Shown in pieces: positions 45,501 to 54,720 of a stretch of 64,000 nt of DNA (position 1 is its first letter; the number at the start of each line of letters is the position of its first letter). The stretch is from Adiantum capillus-veneris (taxonomy: Eukaryota; Streptophyta; Polypodiopsida; Polypodiales; Pteridaceae), in NCBI GenBank assembly GCA_014529385.2, contig CM043946.1, forward strand, positions 21,566,577 through 21,630,576, written 5' to 3'. Under the pieces are notes generated by a model that saw nothing but the letters and a program-made list of their open reading frames with translations, ran no database searches and was not told the origin of the DNA. The position numbers and the translations under genes are program-made.

Positions 45501-47839
45501 TACTTCTCATGACCAACTACCTCATTTAGTATCTCATCCTGGAATGGGAGGGGAAAGTGATCTCTCTTTGTTGCCTCATTGAGGGGACGGTAATCCACAC
45601 ACACCCTCCACTTTCCGTTCTTCTTAGGAGTGACAACAACAGGAGAGACCCACTCTGAATTCTCCACTGGATAAATGAACCCTGCTGCTAGAAGCTTTCT
45701 TACCTCCTTGAGTAAAGCCTGCTCCTTGATGACTCCTAGCCTTCGTAGCTTCTGAGCCTTAGGTGTGGCCTCTGGCTTCAACTCAATTTTGTGTTGAACA
45801 GCATCTACTCCACGCACATCGGTGTAGTCTTTAGCAAAAAGCCTAGGAAACTTCCTTAGCACACATTTGAACTCCTCTCTTTCATCCTTTGTAAGTGCTG
45901 TTGATAGCATACCTTCCAGCATCCCTTCATCTTGATCACCTTCGTTCTCTTGAGGACCTACCTCCTCCAAGCCTTGACAAGAGGTCTCTTGGTTGCTTGG
46001 CTTAAACCTTACCCCCATGACTTCGATGGAAGACTCCTCTTCAGTAATGCTGCCGCTACTTTCTTCTTCTGAAGTGCTATCGGTCCAACCTTCTTCCGTC
46101 TCACTTTGAGATGATTCTTCATGGAGCTCCTCTTGGCGTTGCTCCTTCATGTCAAAGACAACCTTCTTGTGATTGTCATTCCTACAAATTAGCTTTCCAC
46201 TCTCCCAATCCTGCAAAGCTCGCATTTTCATTAGCCATGGTCTTCCTAGGATAAATGGGTAACCATTTCCCTTGGTAGACATGACATAGAAATCCACTGC
46301 CTTCTTAATGCCAAAGGCCTCCACAAAAACATTTTTACAAATGCCTACGCACCTAGCCTTGCTATTGTTTGCCATCTTGACCCTAATTTCAGGTGTCTCA
46401 TGGATGTGCATGCCTAGTTTTTGCATGAGTCCCTCTGTCATGATGCAAATTTGTGCACCCCCATCCACTAGACCTTTCCTAACCAATCTCCCTTTGATGT
46501 AACAGTCTAGCACCGGTGTAATGTCCTCATTCATTTCAGCTTGTGCAATTTTTACAACAGTCACACTCTCTTTTACCTTTCTCCTAGTGCTAACTGCCCT
46601 TGTTAAATCCCTCCTAACTTGTGGACATAATGCAAGAAATTGAGGCCATGAAATGTCAGGACCCTTACCTCTCATGTCTTCCAACAAGTTGTACGGAGCC
46701 ATACCATGTCCAAGAGGGAAGTCTTGGAGGTTGATACGACGTCGAGTCCTCTTGGTTTCCTTGGTTCCCTTTGCCTTCTTGCCTTGTCCATGGTCACTCT
46801 GTGATGTGACTTCTTCTTTCTCTTTACCTTTTCCTCGGCCACGCTTAATTCCATTGGCTTCCATGTCAACCTCATTTGAATTTGTCACCTCTACCACATA
46901 CACATTTGGATCTGGCAAAGGTGGAACTCCTTCTACCCCTTGTGGAGGTGGTCTTGGTCCATTTGGCCTTTGTAGAAGCCTTGGTTGTTGACCAGTTCCT
47001 TCACCTGCATTCATCACTGGGTAATTCAAGTTAGGCCTCCCTGGCTCCCCACGGGGCCAAGGACAATTATACATCCCATGTCCAGACTCTCCGCAATTCC
47101 AACATTGCAAGACTCTCCTAGGTCGTGGATCTCGCTCTTCAGACTTCTTTGCTTGTCCCTTTGGACCTACAGCTTGTGCAAGGTGAATTGACAGGTTGCT
47201 TAAAGATTCGTTTAACTTCTCAATTACTTCCGCCGTTACCTCAGGAAGCTCCCTCGATGTTGATGCTTGTGACTTACCTTTGGGTCTAAAACCTTCTATT
47301 GGAACCTCTCCCCTTAAGCACTTGAGTTTCCTATACTTCTCAGCAGCCCTAGTTTCAGCTGCGTCAAAAGTAGCAGGTGCACCGGCCTCAACTTTTACCT
47401 TAAGGTCAGGAAAGAGTCCGGCTATGAACCTCTCCTTCTTTAAAAATTCTGCACCATCACCAGGGTTAGCAACATTTCGTATCCATAGAGCCCAAAGACG
47501 TAGAAACTCTTGCTTGTACAAGTAGTAGTCATCTAAGTCTTTTTGCTTATGAGAAACAACGTCTTGCCATAGTTTCTGAGTGTTTTGGGGATCAAAGAAG
47601 TATCTCTTAAAACGATTTAAAACTTCTGTGTAATTCCCCTTAACTTCCTCAGGCAAAGAGTCAAACCAAGTACTAGCATCTTTCCTAAGGACCACCTCAA
47701 ACATTTCTACACGTTCTTGATCGGTTACTATCCTCTTGATACGGCAAGACATCTTGAAATTTGCTAAAAATAATTCTGCATCCTCTCCAGGCTCTCCAAA
47801 GAAAAGAGGATATCCAGAAATTTGGCGTTGGCTCTCCAT
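42560..47839 (-). CDS. gag-pol: Element D gag-pol polyprotein, intact
   Basis: A 1,759-residue polyprotein in one frame, cleaved by its own protease. Order: Gag core (FDSLPEEV near 58), CCHC knuckle C246-H256 (CWNCGESGHGMYNC), retropepsin with D459 (VDGGAQ, glycine in place of Ser/Thr) and FILGRPWL near 527, RT with FIDDF (D848, D849), a first RNase H whose metal ligands are replaced (VSSSV for DAS; LTAEN for TDH), an archaeal-type second RNase H (D1140, NNEVEY, VKGDALL, NEDADLLA), integrase zinc domain (H1353, H1360, CKSCHTC) and core D1422, D1482, E1518 (x59, x35). The tail has RWQGPYIVKKAF; no chromodomain is seen. The paired RNase H domains place it in the Tat group. The start agrees with C, 49 bases after b2. 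Confidence 0.97.
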   Translation of the reverse strand: MESQRQISGYPLFFGEPGEDAELFLANFKMSCRIKRIVTDQERVEMFEVVLRKDASTWFDSLPEEVKGNYTEVLNRFKRYFFDPQNTQKLWQDVVSHKQKDLDDYYLYKQEFLRLWALWIRNVANPGDGAEFLKKERFIAGLFPDLKVKVEAGAPATFDAAETRAAEKYRKLKCLRGEVPIEGFRPKGKSQASTSRELPEVTAEVIEKLNESLSNLSIHLAQAVGPKGQAKKSEERDPRPRRVLQCWNCGESGHGMYNCPWPRGEPGRPNLNYPVMNAGEGTGQQPRLLQRPNGPRPPPQGVEGVPPLPDPNVYVVEVTNSNEVDMEANGIKRGRGKGKEKEEVTSQSDHGQGKKAKGTKETKRTRRRINLQDFPLGHGMAPYNLLEDMRGKGPDISWPQFLALCPQVRRDLTRAVSTRRKVKESVTVVKIAQAEMNEDITPVLDCYIKGRLVRKGLVDGGAQICIMTEGLMQKLGMHIHETPEIRVKMANNSKARCVGICKNVFVEAFGIKKAVDFYVMSTKGNGYPFILGRPWLMKMRALQDWESGKLICRNDNHKKVVFDMKEQRQEELHEESSQSETEEGWTDSTSEEESSGSITEEESSIEVMGVRFKPSNQETSCQGLEEVGPQENEGDQDEGMLEGMLSTALTKDEREEFKCVLRKFPRLFAKDYTDVRGVDAVQHKIELKPEATPKAQKLRRLGVIKEQALLKEVRKLLAAGFIYPVENSEWVSPVVVTPKKNGKWRVCVDYRPLNEATKRDHFPLPFQDEILNEVVGHEKYTVCDGYSGYFQIGIALEDQLKTTFITPWGCYAFRVMPFGLTNAPATFQRFMNMVFQAFFGKSIRVFIDDFCIYSSKSLHLQRVEEGLKKLYDMGGQLNPDKCHIGEDEVILLGHKVSYKGIEVDPSKAKDLIELPSPKSLKEVISFIQKVKYMSRFIHLASELLHPLQKLTQQVEFAWSDELEEYFCNIKVILSELPTLMTPCWEYTFFVSSSVGKETIGAMLLQQDPQSTRMRPIYFASRVMNALERDYTEAELMMLSLMFAVRKFRSYLLPKPFVILTAENLFPWVSSQMNLSTRISKWIIELQEFQYSFKVEDSVCAQLAGILTYRVHEKEIKVPEVKTLPLPPPKSIPNAFTLFFDGAFRRAIGKAGGGLVLLNPSGEVVMKEKFNLPSSASNNEVEYDTLLHGFKMCIGQGIQRLMVKGDALLIVKQILDIWACKNESLRTKVHAIRRLFNQFEEVQLYHIPRKQNEDADLLAQQAVACAKKEVQVIMVAAAVKQPRYQGLESLAPIIGYILEGEFLPDFTKAQKRRLMKKASVYLFLEGSLYQRGKDQVCRRVPTIKEIPAILKGLHEEACGGHFAQELTVKKILLSGYVWPSLHVDVQHWCKSCHTCQINGNRRLVHGPRQIVLANGPFEKWGIDAMGPLPRTKNGKLYILVAVDYMTRWVEAQSVAKVNEKTVSKFVYTHICCRFGTPLEIVSDNGPWFRKGLLTEVCEELHILHRHSTPYYPQSNGLVEKANGVIAGIIRKMVQNKTKLWDDFLDGALWAYRTTYREATEFTPFHLVYGQEALQPIELNIPTMRLHGKGAQDDQEVWMDRLLTLVELEWKREAAYECYKRKATQAKETHDKKLKDKGIKEGELVLRYDNRLDNRFDAKFETRWQGPYIVKKAFNSSYYQLMDLNGKEHSRKVNGYRLKPYLSRLLPKDLPKICPKAAVLCKYCYMKHECNSSQNSEGPNNEDLVKDSEALSLEKMLYDGT

Positions 47840-47888
47840 TATTATGAAAGATTACAACACGAGTTACAATAAGGGATACAATAGAGAT

Positions 47889-48347
47889 CTAGAACCACTC
47901 GCCTGCAAATGAAGAAGTGAGAAAATACCACTCTAGGTTTTCTTCTTCAGCTATCCAAGCTTCAATAAGGTCTCGATTTGTTTGATCAAAACAAAAGGGT
48001 AGACTATTGATGAGCTCTAAGAAGGGTTGAAATTCTTCAAAGCTAAGGCGATAAACAGAAATCTCTAGAACTTCATTTTCTGGATCCAAAACAGCAACCA
48101 CGTCCCAAGTGATAAATTGCACTTGCTCTACAATTCCCAATGCACAAGCGGTTTGTATAAAAACTAGATCTTCATGCTCGTCGAAGGCCGTGAGAAAGTA
48201 GCAATTGACTAGGAGCTCCTTTCCTTCGAGTTCCACACAGTCGGAGTGAGGCAACCTTCTCACAATTTCATAAAGAACATCCTCATCAAGTCCAATCAAG
48301 TTTGCAAGATTTAAAGACTCCACTTGTGCTACAAAATTCCTGGACAA
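47889..48347 (-). CDS. Leader ORF b2 of element D (152 aa, unknown function)
   Basis: Counterpart of 24858-25316 in C, same length and start. It carries RRLPHSD, ACALGIVEQVQFITW and LINSLPFCFDQTNRDL and is paralogous to b1. It is acidic, with no membrane segment or signal peptide and no named domain. The 49-base gap to gag and the unbroken frame in two copies support a real product. Known relatives by position are the ORF1 products upstream of gag in Ogre elements, but I see no sequence basis to equate them. Confidence 0.75.
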   Translation of the reverse strand: MSRNFVAQVESLNLANLIGLDEDVLYEIVRRLPHSDCVELEGKELLVNCYFLTAFDEHEDLVFIQTACALGIVEQVQFITWDVVAVLDPENEVLEISVYRLSFEEFQPFLELINSLPFCFDQTNRDLIEAWIAEEENLEWYFLTSSFAGEWF

Positions 48348-48393
48348 AAACTCCTTAGGATTATGGTTAAATCATTCAAAAGCATAAAGAGAT

Positions 48394-48948
48394 TTACAAT
48401 GTCTCTATGAACAAAGTGTCATAGAAAGTAGGGAAGGATGAGAATTTATACAAATTTGCAATCTTCTCTATGCTCTCTTTATTAAGACAATCTCTGAATA
48501 GCTCCCTATCTCCTTTGTTGAAAGCGAAAGGAAGACTATTAATAAGACGCAAATGAGGGAAAAATTCACCAAATGTGAGTCTATGAAGCATGAACTCTGG
48601 CCGCAAGTTTCCTGAAGAGTCTTCCTCAATGGTGAAATGCACTCGCCAAACGCCAAATTTCACTCTATTTACCAATCTTAGGGCACACACTAGTTGGATG
48701 AATGCGCGGTCTTCCTTAGTGTCCAACAACAAGAGGAAAATGGAATCCACGCGTAGGACCTTCCGTCTTAACTTCACCACCCTCTTGTTATGAGGGAGAC
48801 GCCTTACTACTTGCTCCTGCAACTCAATTGGTAATAGAGCTAGATCTCTAAGGATTGAACTTTCACTGCACACACATTCCCAGTTAGAATAAATGATCGT
48901 TTTTTTGTTTCTTGTAACAACTTGGACAAAGAAAAAACAAACATACAC
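48394..48948 (-). CDS. Leader ORF b1 of element D (184 aa, unknown function)
   Basis: Counterpart of 25363-25908 in C. From SSILRDLALLP onward the copies are almost identical (differences such as LLLDTK/LLLGTK, RDCL/RACL, FPTF/FATF). The first 22 residues differ because of indels, so the true start may be internal. It is basic (RVVKLRRKVLRV) while its paralogue b2 is acidic, so the two could pair; that is inference. Confidence 0.7.
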   Translation of the reverse strand: MYVCFFFVQVVTRNKKTIIYSNWECVCSESSILRDLALLPIELQEQVVRRLPHNKRVVKLRRKVLRVDSIFLLLLDTKEDRAFIQLVCALRLVNRVKFGVWRVHFTIEEDSSGNLRPEFMLHRLTFGEFFPHLRLINSLPFAFNKGDRELFRDCLNKESIEKIANLYKFSSFPTFYDTLFIETL

Positions 48949-48974
48949 ACTACTTTGCCGGGCTGCACTTCATT

Positions 48975-49193
48975 TTAAAATAAAATGAACACATGTACAT
49001 CAAAAGAAGTGTGGTAGTTGATGAGAGGTAGAATGACAGGGTTTGGTGATGCAAGAATTTCTCCTGCTCTTTGGGCACCAAACATGAACACCATTCGTTG
49101 TTGAAAATGGATCTTTCTACTAATTGCAACGTTTATTCTAATGTGTGGAGTAAAATGAAAGGGAAAAACCTCTATTCCTGGGCCATTATCCAT
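48975..49193 (-). CDS. Leader ORF a2 of element D (72 aa, unknown function)
   Basis: Almost invariant between C and D. Core pattern SRKIHFQQ, SPNPVILPLINY and FDVHVFILF. It begins 26 bases before b1 and shares its frame with a1 at a distance of exactly 234 bases, which marks a tandem duplication of 78 codons with a stop kept between the copies. Confidence 0.65.
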   Translation of the reverse strand: MDNGPGIEVFPFHFTPHIRINVAISRKIHFQQRMVFMFGAQRAGEILASPNPVILPLINYHTSFDVHVFILF

Positions 49194-49214
49194 GGCCTAT
49201 GCATGTCCTAATGC

Positions 49215-49427
49215 TTAAAACAAAACAAAAATATAGACGTCCAAACTAAGGTCGTACCTAATGAGAGGCAAAATAAAAGGATTTACTGAAGCGTTTATCT
49301 CGGCCAACCTAAGAGGACCTAAAATTCTACGAATGACACGTTGAAATTGCAACTTAGTACTAACAATTATGTGTACCTTTTGCCTTGCAGTGGGAATGAA
49401 GGGATCATACAAAGCTTCGTGATTCAT
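49215..49427 (-). CDS. Leader ORF a1 of element D (70 aa, unknown function)
   Basis: First ORF of the element, starting about 70 bases after the PBS. Paralogue of a2 (STKLQFQR, SVNPFILPLIRY, LDVYIFVLF). Six residue differences from C and no disruption. Since it is the first ATG frame on the genomic RNA it may also influence translation of what follows. Confidence 0.65.
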   Translation of the reverse strand: MNHEALYDPFIPTARQKVHIIVSTKLQFQRVIRRILGPLRLAEINASVNPFILPLIRYDLSLDVYIFVLF

Positions 49428-49483
49428 GCAAACTACTTGACTATGCTAAAGGTTGATTCTACACAAAAATACACAAGCCGTCC

Positions 49484-49498
49484 TCCGTGGGGGCACCA
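49484..49498 (-). other. Primer binding site of element D
   Basis: On the minus strand TGGTGCCCCCACGGA, three bases inside the 5' LTR, with the same 12-base core as element C. Confidence 0.7.
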
Positions 49499-49501
49499 AT
49501 T

Positions 49502-49760
49502 TGAGGCGGTCCGGGGCGGGCAACAAGAAGAGTGGCCTCTAGACACCCTTCAAGGCTCCCGTGCTGCTCAATGGGGCTGGGGCACAACACAACACAAACC
49601 AAAACAACAAACCCACCGCCAAATCCCAACTACACAAGGGGCACCACCTAGTTTAAGAGCGAACTAGGACGCAAAAGAGGAGAATCGTTAGAGCGACCCA
49701 CAAACAAGCAAGGAATTTACACTAACCCTAACACCAATGGAATACTCTCACACACTAAAA

Positions 49761-49796
<36 letters not shown>

Positions 49797-51282
49797 TGCT
49801 CGGGCTGCTTTGAAACGTATCGGCAATGATCAAGCAAACACAACTATATATTTAAGAAAGAGAGAGAAAGGGGGAGGGGGTGCTTGTTGCATTAATACCT
49901 TCTTACAAATCTGTCATGACAAATCAAAGTGAGATTAGTACTTGTTCAACATAGCTTGCGTAAATTTCACCACAACACATCACAAGAAAGGCCACCCCAA
50001 CCACTGTCTTAAGGCCAGGGGAGTCCTCTCCACCCTGTCGCCCTCTTACAGTATGTGGGATTTATGGCTAGATTGATGACAACACCAGAGACAAGCTATC
50101 AAGAACTTAACAAAAAAAAAACACCAAGACACTTACACATCATTGTTGTCCATTACTTCACGTTGGAAGGGAGACAAAGTATCCAAGCTTAGTCCAAATC
50201 CACCCTCCTTGATTCAGCGAATGTTGGGCTTACACTAGTAGGAGAAATGATAGATTTCCTACTCTCAATTGAATGATCACTCTCTCTCTTACAATGGCAT
50301 AGATTTCCCTTTCTAATCCCCTATTACAACACATGCACATGCATAAGACAATGAGCTTCCACTCAAGAGCTCCTTCTAGAGAGGTTGAGCTTGGCTTCTC
50401 AAGCTATAGCATAGTGCTCTTGCTTATGGCTCCCCCCCTTTGTTGAATTTGTACAATGCATCCAAGAGTGAGCCCCTCCTTTGTCATATTATAATACAAA
50501 GCATTCAAGTTGCCCTTGACCCATGCATGGAGGAGGATTATTGGTGAAATAAGAAATATATACATGGTGGGACTAGTGTATGGACTATTCATGGACTTTA
50601 GCTCAATGAGCACATGGTGTTAGAATAATGAGTAAAAATAATAATAATAATATGGAGGAGTTATGGATATGGAAAGATATTGGAATCATATGATATGGTC
50701 CCTCCTTGAATTATTTTTGGTGAAAGAGAAAAATGTATGCAAGTAAATAATATAATTAAAGTAACCAATGAGTAGAAATCAATTTTTTGTTTTCACGAGG
50801 GTGAGGGTGAAAATGTGGGAGTGATTTGTATAAAGGAAAAATATGAGGTTAGAGTATGTACATATTGGCAAAAAAATAAAAAATAAAAAAATATATATAT
50901 ATAATTATGGTGTAAGAGGATGAAAGAAGGTGTACATAGGTTTAATAAAACACACACCTAAGTAGAAATATTTAAATAAAATACCAAAATAATTATAAAA
51001 AATCCCTATATTTAGGCCATATATACAATGAAATATTTACACACAAAGAGACCATAATATACTTTTATTTTTTATTTTTTATTATTATTATTTTATTTTT
51101 TTGGCTCACCTAGCCCAGTCACTAGCTAGCTGAGGGTTTTTAAGAAGATATGGGAAAAGTCCCGTGACTCACGCACGCCTATGTACAGTGAAATGGTAGG
51201 GATAGCCACAGTGTTTGGGTGATTTTGGTAGGGTGAGGTAACTCACTGTGGCAATTACAAAGAGCCGAAAAAACGGCTATCA
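49502..51282 (-). repeat. 5' LTR of element D
   Basis: 1,781 bases, differing from the left LTR by scattered substitutions and by the lengths of its (GA)n (49774-49793) and poly-A tracts. Confidence 0.95.
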
Positions 51283-51286
51283 ACGC

Positions 51287-51601
51287 ATTGATAAAGGATG
51301 GGAGATCGACTGGACCCGTGAAGGTGGGATTTACTACATCAATGCTCGGAAGTTAGGATGCTTGGCTACCGACTTTAAAAAAATCCATTGGGGAGAAGAA
51401 TTGAGAGTAGTGCAGTTATACCACTTGTTGCCTTCACATTCGGGCGTCACTGTTGCTACTTCTGACGGCACCGAGCAAACCCTCAATGAGTGGCTTTGGG
51501 ACAAGGTCACTGATGTAATTCCACAAAATAGAGTTAGAAATTTTGGTGTTCCAAGACACTTATTCAAGATTATGAACACCATAATTTACTACCCACTTTA
51601 G
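51287..51601 (+). pseudogene. Leader ORF of chromovirus E, main part
   Basis: 104 codons continuing the 12 codons at 40709-40744 across the D insertion, total about 116 residues. Motifs visible are KGWEIDWTREGGIYYINA and RHLFKIMNTIIYYPL; it has five Trp residues and no named domain. The listed open frame could start at 51248, but that would lie in the D LTR and is an artefact. It is the only long unbroken frame in a leader whose downstream gag-pol carries many stops, so it is worth attention; it is now separated from its start by D. Confidence 0.55.
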
Positions 51602-51950
51602 GGTAAGTATAGGGACTAATTCTCAAGAGAAATAGAGGATAGTAAGAATGTGACAACACATAAACATCGTCTGTATCATTATATCCCAGGACAGCCTGCT
51701 AGACGTATCATATAGATATTTCAGAATGCTATGTAATAAATTGATCAAAAGTTATTCTAAACCTCAAAAGGTTACGATTATAATAAAAATTTCTATCAAT
51801 AAAGGAAGAGTTTTTGTCTCTCGGTGATTTGGAACTTGGATTTTACTAAAGTCTCGGGTTTATTTAAATCTTGAACTCTAGCAATCGTATCAAATTCCGT
51901 AAAAACCGTGTAGGCACCACCTGTCGCTCTCTATTCGACAGCACAAAAGA
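51602..51950 (+). other. Chromovirus E leader, no gene seen
   Basis: AT-rich untranslated stretch between the leader ORF and gag. Nothing recognisable. Confidence 0.4.
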
Positions 51951-53476
51951 AGCTTCTCCTTAAACAAGCCCAACCTCTAACCTTTAAGGGCAAGGGAGCT
52001 AATGTGGAGAGAGATGCGGAAGTGTGGATGGAAGCGATGGATGACTATTTTGAGGCTGCGGGGACTCAACCCGAGAACCAGACCATGCTCGCAATGTTTT
52101 GCCTCTCTAGTGATGCCAAGATTTGGTGGAAATAGCATTGTAGAGATCTAAAAATCAAGAGATCTTCTCACTCATGGGAAGACATCAAGGCTGCAATGAT
52201 GGGGCGTTACTTACCACCCGCTTATAAAACCTTGAAGATGAACGAGTTCTTTTCTCTTTGTCAATAGACTTCCTCAGTCAAAAAGTATCACTCAAAGTTT
52301 GTTATTCTTTGAAGATATGCTTCTAGAATGACCTTGGATCAGCAAGTAGCAAGGTTCTGCCAAGGGCTCATCGACCCCTTGAACAATCGGCTAGAAGCTC
52401 TCAGACCGGCAACTCTTCAAGATGCCTTGCTAAGGGCTAAACCCTTAGCTATGGAAATTTAGAAGGTCAATCAAAATAGGAGGAATCATTTGGCAAAAAG
52501 GGCAAGGACAAATGTTTGGAATAATAGACCAACCAACCAAGCATACGAACAACGCCCAATAGTAGCCACTACCGCAGTTATGGAATTTCCAAATGTACGT
52601 TGTTATGAGTGCAACGAATTTGGGCATTACTGGTCTAAATTCCCCAAGAAGACTCAAGCAACCAGCACCAATGCCATACCTCTAAATGTCTATGGTCAAG
52701 GACAACCTAATGGAAGAGGAGGACGTGGAAGGGTAAACAGAGGGCGAGGGCGTGGAGCTACCGCCAGAGTGAATGCCGCAGTGGTACAACCAACTGTGGG
52801 AGATGAAGCATATGAGAGAGCAACCTTGCATGCTACAATTGACAACCGCAATGGTGGTGAGCAATACGCAGTCATTCATACGCCAGGATCTCTTAGAGGT
52901 GAACAAGTTAACTTTCTTATAGATTGTGGTAGTACTATTTCATTTCTTTCACCCAGATGCATGAGGAAGCTAAAGCTAGATAAGTATCCAACAAGAAAGT
53001 TAGTTGTAGAGTTAGAAAATGACAAGGAAGTAGTATCTCAACACTCTGCAAGTATAATCGACTTTGACCTAGGGGGACACCCAACTTCTACCCAATTTCG
53101 AACCCTACCTTTAGGATTCTTTGATGGGATACTAGGGATGGACTGGCTAAAGAAAAATCAGGCCCACATTCATTGTACATAGGGTAACTTTACCTTTACA
53201 GATAACTTGGGTAATGAAGTCTTAATCTAGGGGAAAAATGAGAGACCTAGGGTTAATCTAGTTAAGGCCAGCAGAGTTTTGAAGGGACTGAGAAAGGGGC
53301 AGCAAATTTATGCGGTAATTCTCAACAAGGTGGACCAATCAGACACTAGACTTCAACCAAATTGGTTGAGGGAGTATGATGATGTATTCCCTGAAGACCT
53401 TACGAATCTTCCACCACATAGAGAGGTAGATCATGAGATCGAGACTATCCCTGGATGTGAACCTGTCTCAAAGTGA
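51950..53476 (+). pseudogene. gag: Chromovirus E gag and protease, decayed
   Basis: One frame with seven in-frame stops (52133, 52265, 52310, 52460, 53180, 53228, 53474) and no frameshift. Gag shows VWMEAMDDYFEAAG, KIWWK, MMGRYLPPAY and RFCQGLIDPLN, the conserved Ty3/gypsy capsid core. The knuckle is CYECNEFGHYWSKF, its last cysteine replaced by phenylalanine. The protease has FLIDCGSTISFLS (D-C-G for D-S-G) and GILGMDWL at about 53132-53155. No start codon is identified. The product would be Gag and retropepsin of a chromodomain retrotransposon. Confidence 0.9.
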
Positions 53477-54720
53477 CCTTATAAAATGTCACTTCCAGAG
53501 GCCATAGAACTCAAGGAACAACTTAGGTAACTCATTGAACAAGGATTCATTCGACCCAGTACTTCTCCTTGGGGCGCACCAGTTCTTTTTCAGAAGAAGA
53601 AGGATGGGACCTTAAGGCTATGCATAGATTACCGTGGACTGAACCAGGTAACTGTCAAAAACAAGTATCCAATTCCAAGGATTGACGAACTCCTGGATAG
53701 ACTCCATGGCGCCAAAATTTTTACAAAGATTGATTAAAGGTCAAGATATTACCAAATCAGGATCAAGGAATCAGACATTCCAAAGACAGCTTTCAACACT
53801 AGGTATGGACATTACGAATTCACAGTAATGTCCTTTGGTCTAACAAATGCTCCTGCAAGCTTCAATCGACTTATGCAGGATATTTTCAGACCTTATCTGG
53901 ACGATTTTGTCCTGGTTTTCTTTGACGACATTCTGATCTGTTCTAAGGACGAGCCAAATCATGAAAAACATGTTCGCAAAGTACTTGATCTTCTTTGAGA
54001 GCACCAACTTTACGCTAAAGTGAGCAAGTGTACCTTCTGCTCACCAAAGGTCAATTATCTTGGATTTATCATATCAGCCGAAGGGATTTTAGTGGACCCA
54101 GATAAAGTCAAGGATATTGTTAATTGGCCTCAACCATCCACCATCAGTGAAGTAAGAGATTTTTTTGGGATAACGGGATGGTACAGGATTTTTGTCAAGG
54201 ACTATGCACGTATTGCTGCACCTTTGACGGAGCTCCTGAAGAAAGGAATGAGGATTGAATGGAAGACCGAGCACGAGTCTAGTTTTGCTAAGCAAAAAGA
54301 ATTCTTGGTCTCAGCTCCTAGCTTAAAGCTTCAAGATTTCAATAAGGAATTTAAAGTAGCGACCGATGTTAGCACATTTTCTTTAGGTGGAGTTCTTACT
54401 CAAGAGGGAAGACCGGTGGCGTATACTTCACAAAAGCTGAGAATCATGAGAAGAATTATCCTACTCACTATTTGGAACTTTTAGCGGTTATACATGCGTT
54501 GAAGTTGTGGAGACATTATCTTCTCGGACGCAAGTTTCAGCTAGTTACAGATCACAAGAGTTTAAAATGGATTTTTACTCAACCTATTCTCAATATGTGA
54601 CAACGGTTTGGTGATTGATAGAACTCTTTCAAGAATATGACCTTGACATAAAGTATAGACCAAGGAAGGAAAATGCCGTTGCAGAGCCGAAAATCTTTTC
54701 TCGGAGCTATCTCTATTCCA
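53477..54720 (+). pseudogene. Chromovirus E reverse transcriptase and RNase H, decayed
   Basis: RT motifs: [56 protein letters not shown] and the catalytic FFDDIL (intact). Stops at 53528, 53735 and 53996 are in the same frame. The RNase H has ATDVSTFSLGGVL (D present, DAS changed to DVS), then a frameshift near 54440, LLAVIHALKLWRHYL and TDHKSLKW, a TGA at 54598 and further small deletions near 54610 and 54690 before SRKSFLGAIS. Confidence 0.9.

Larger units (their letters stand above)
40745..51282 (-). mobile_element. Element D: intact Tat-like Ty3/gypsy retrotransposon
   Basis: This 10,538-base element on the minus strand is nested in chromovirus E. LTRs are 1,787 and 1,781 bases, nearly identical, TG..CA ended and flanked by ACGC. 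It has a PBS, a polypurine tract, four leader ORFs and one uninterrupted gag-pol frame of 1,759 codons with all catalytic motifs present except in the first RNase H. It is the same family as C but with a different, shorter U3. By structure it may still be capable of movement; expression cannot be judged from sequence. Confidence 0.97.

Noticed and set aside
51248-51286. ORF start at 51248
   Set aside because: This start is inside the D LTR; the real frame comes from 40709 in chromovirus E.
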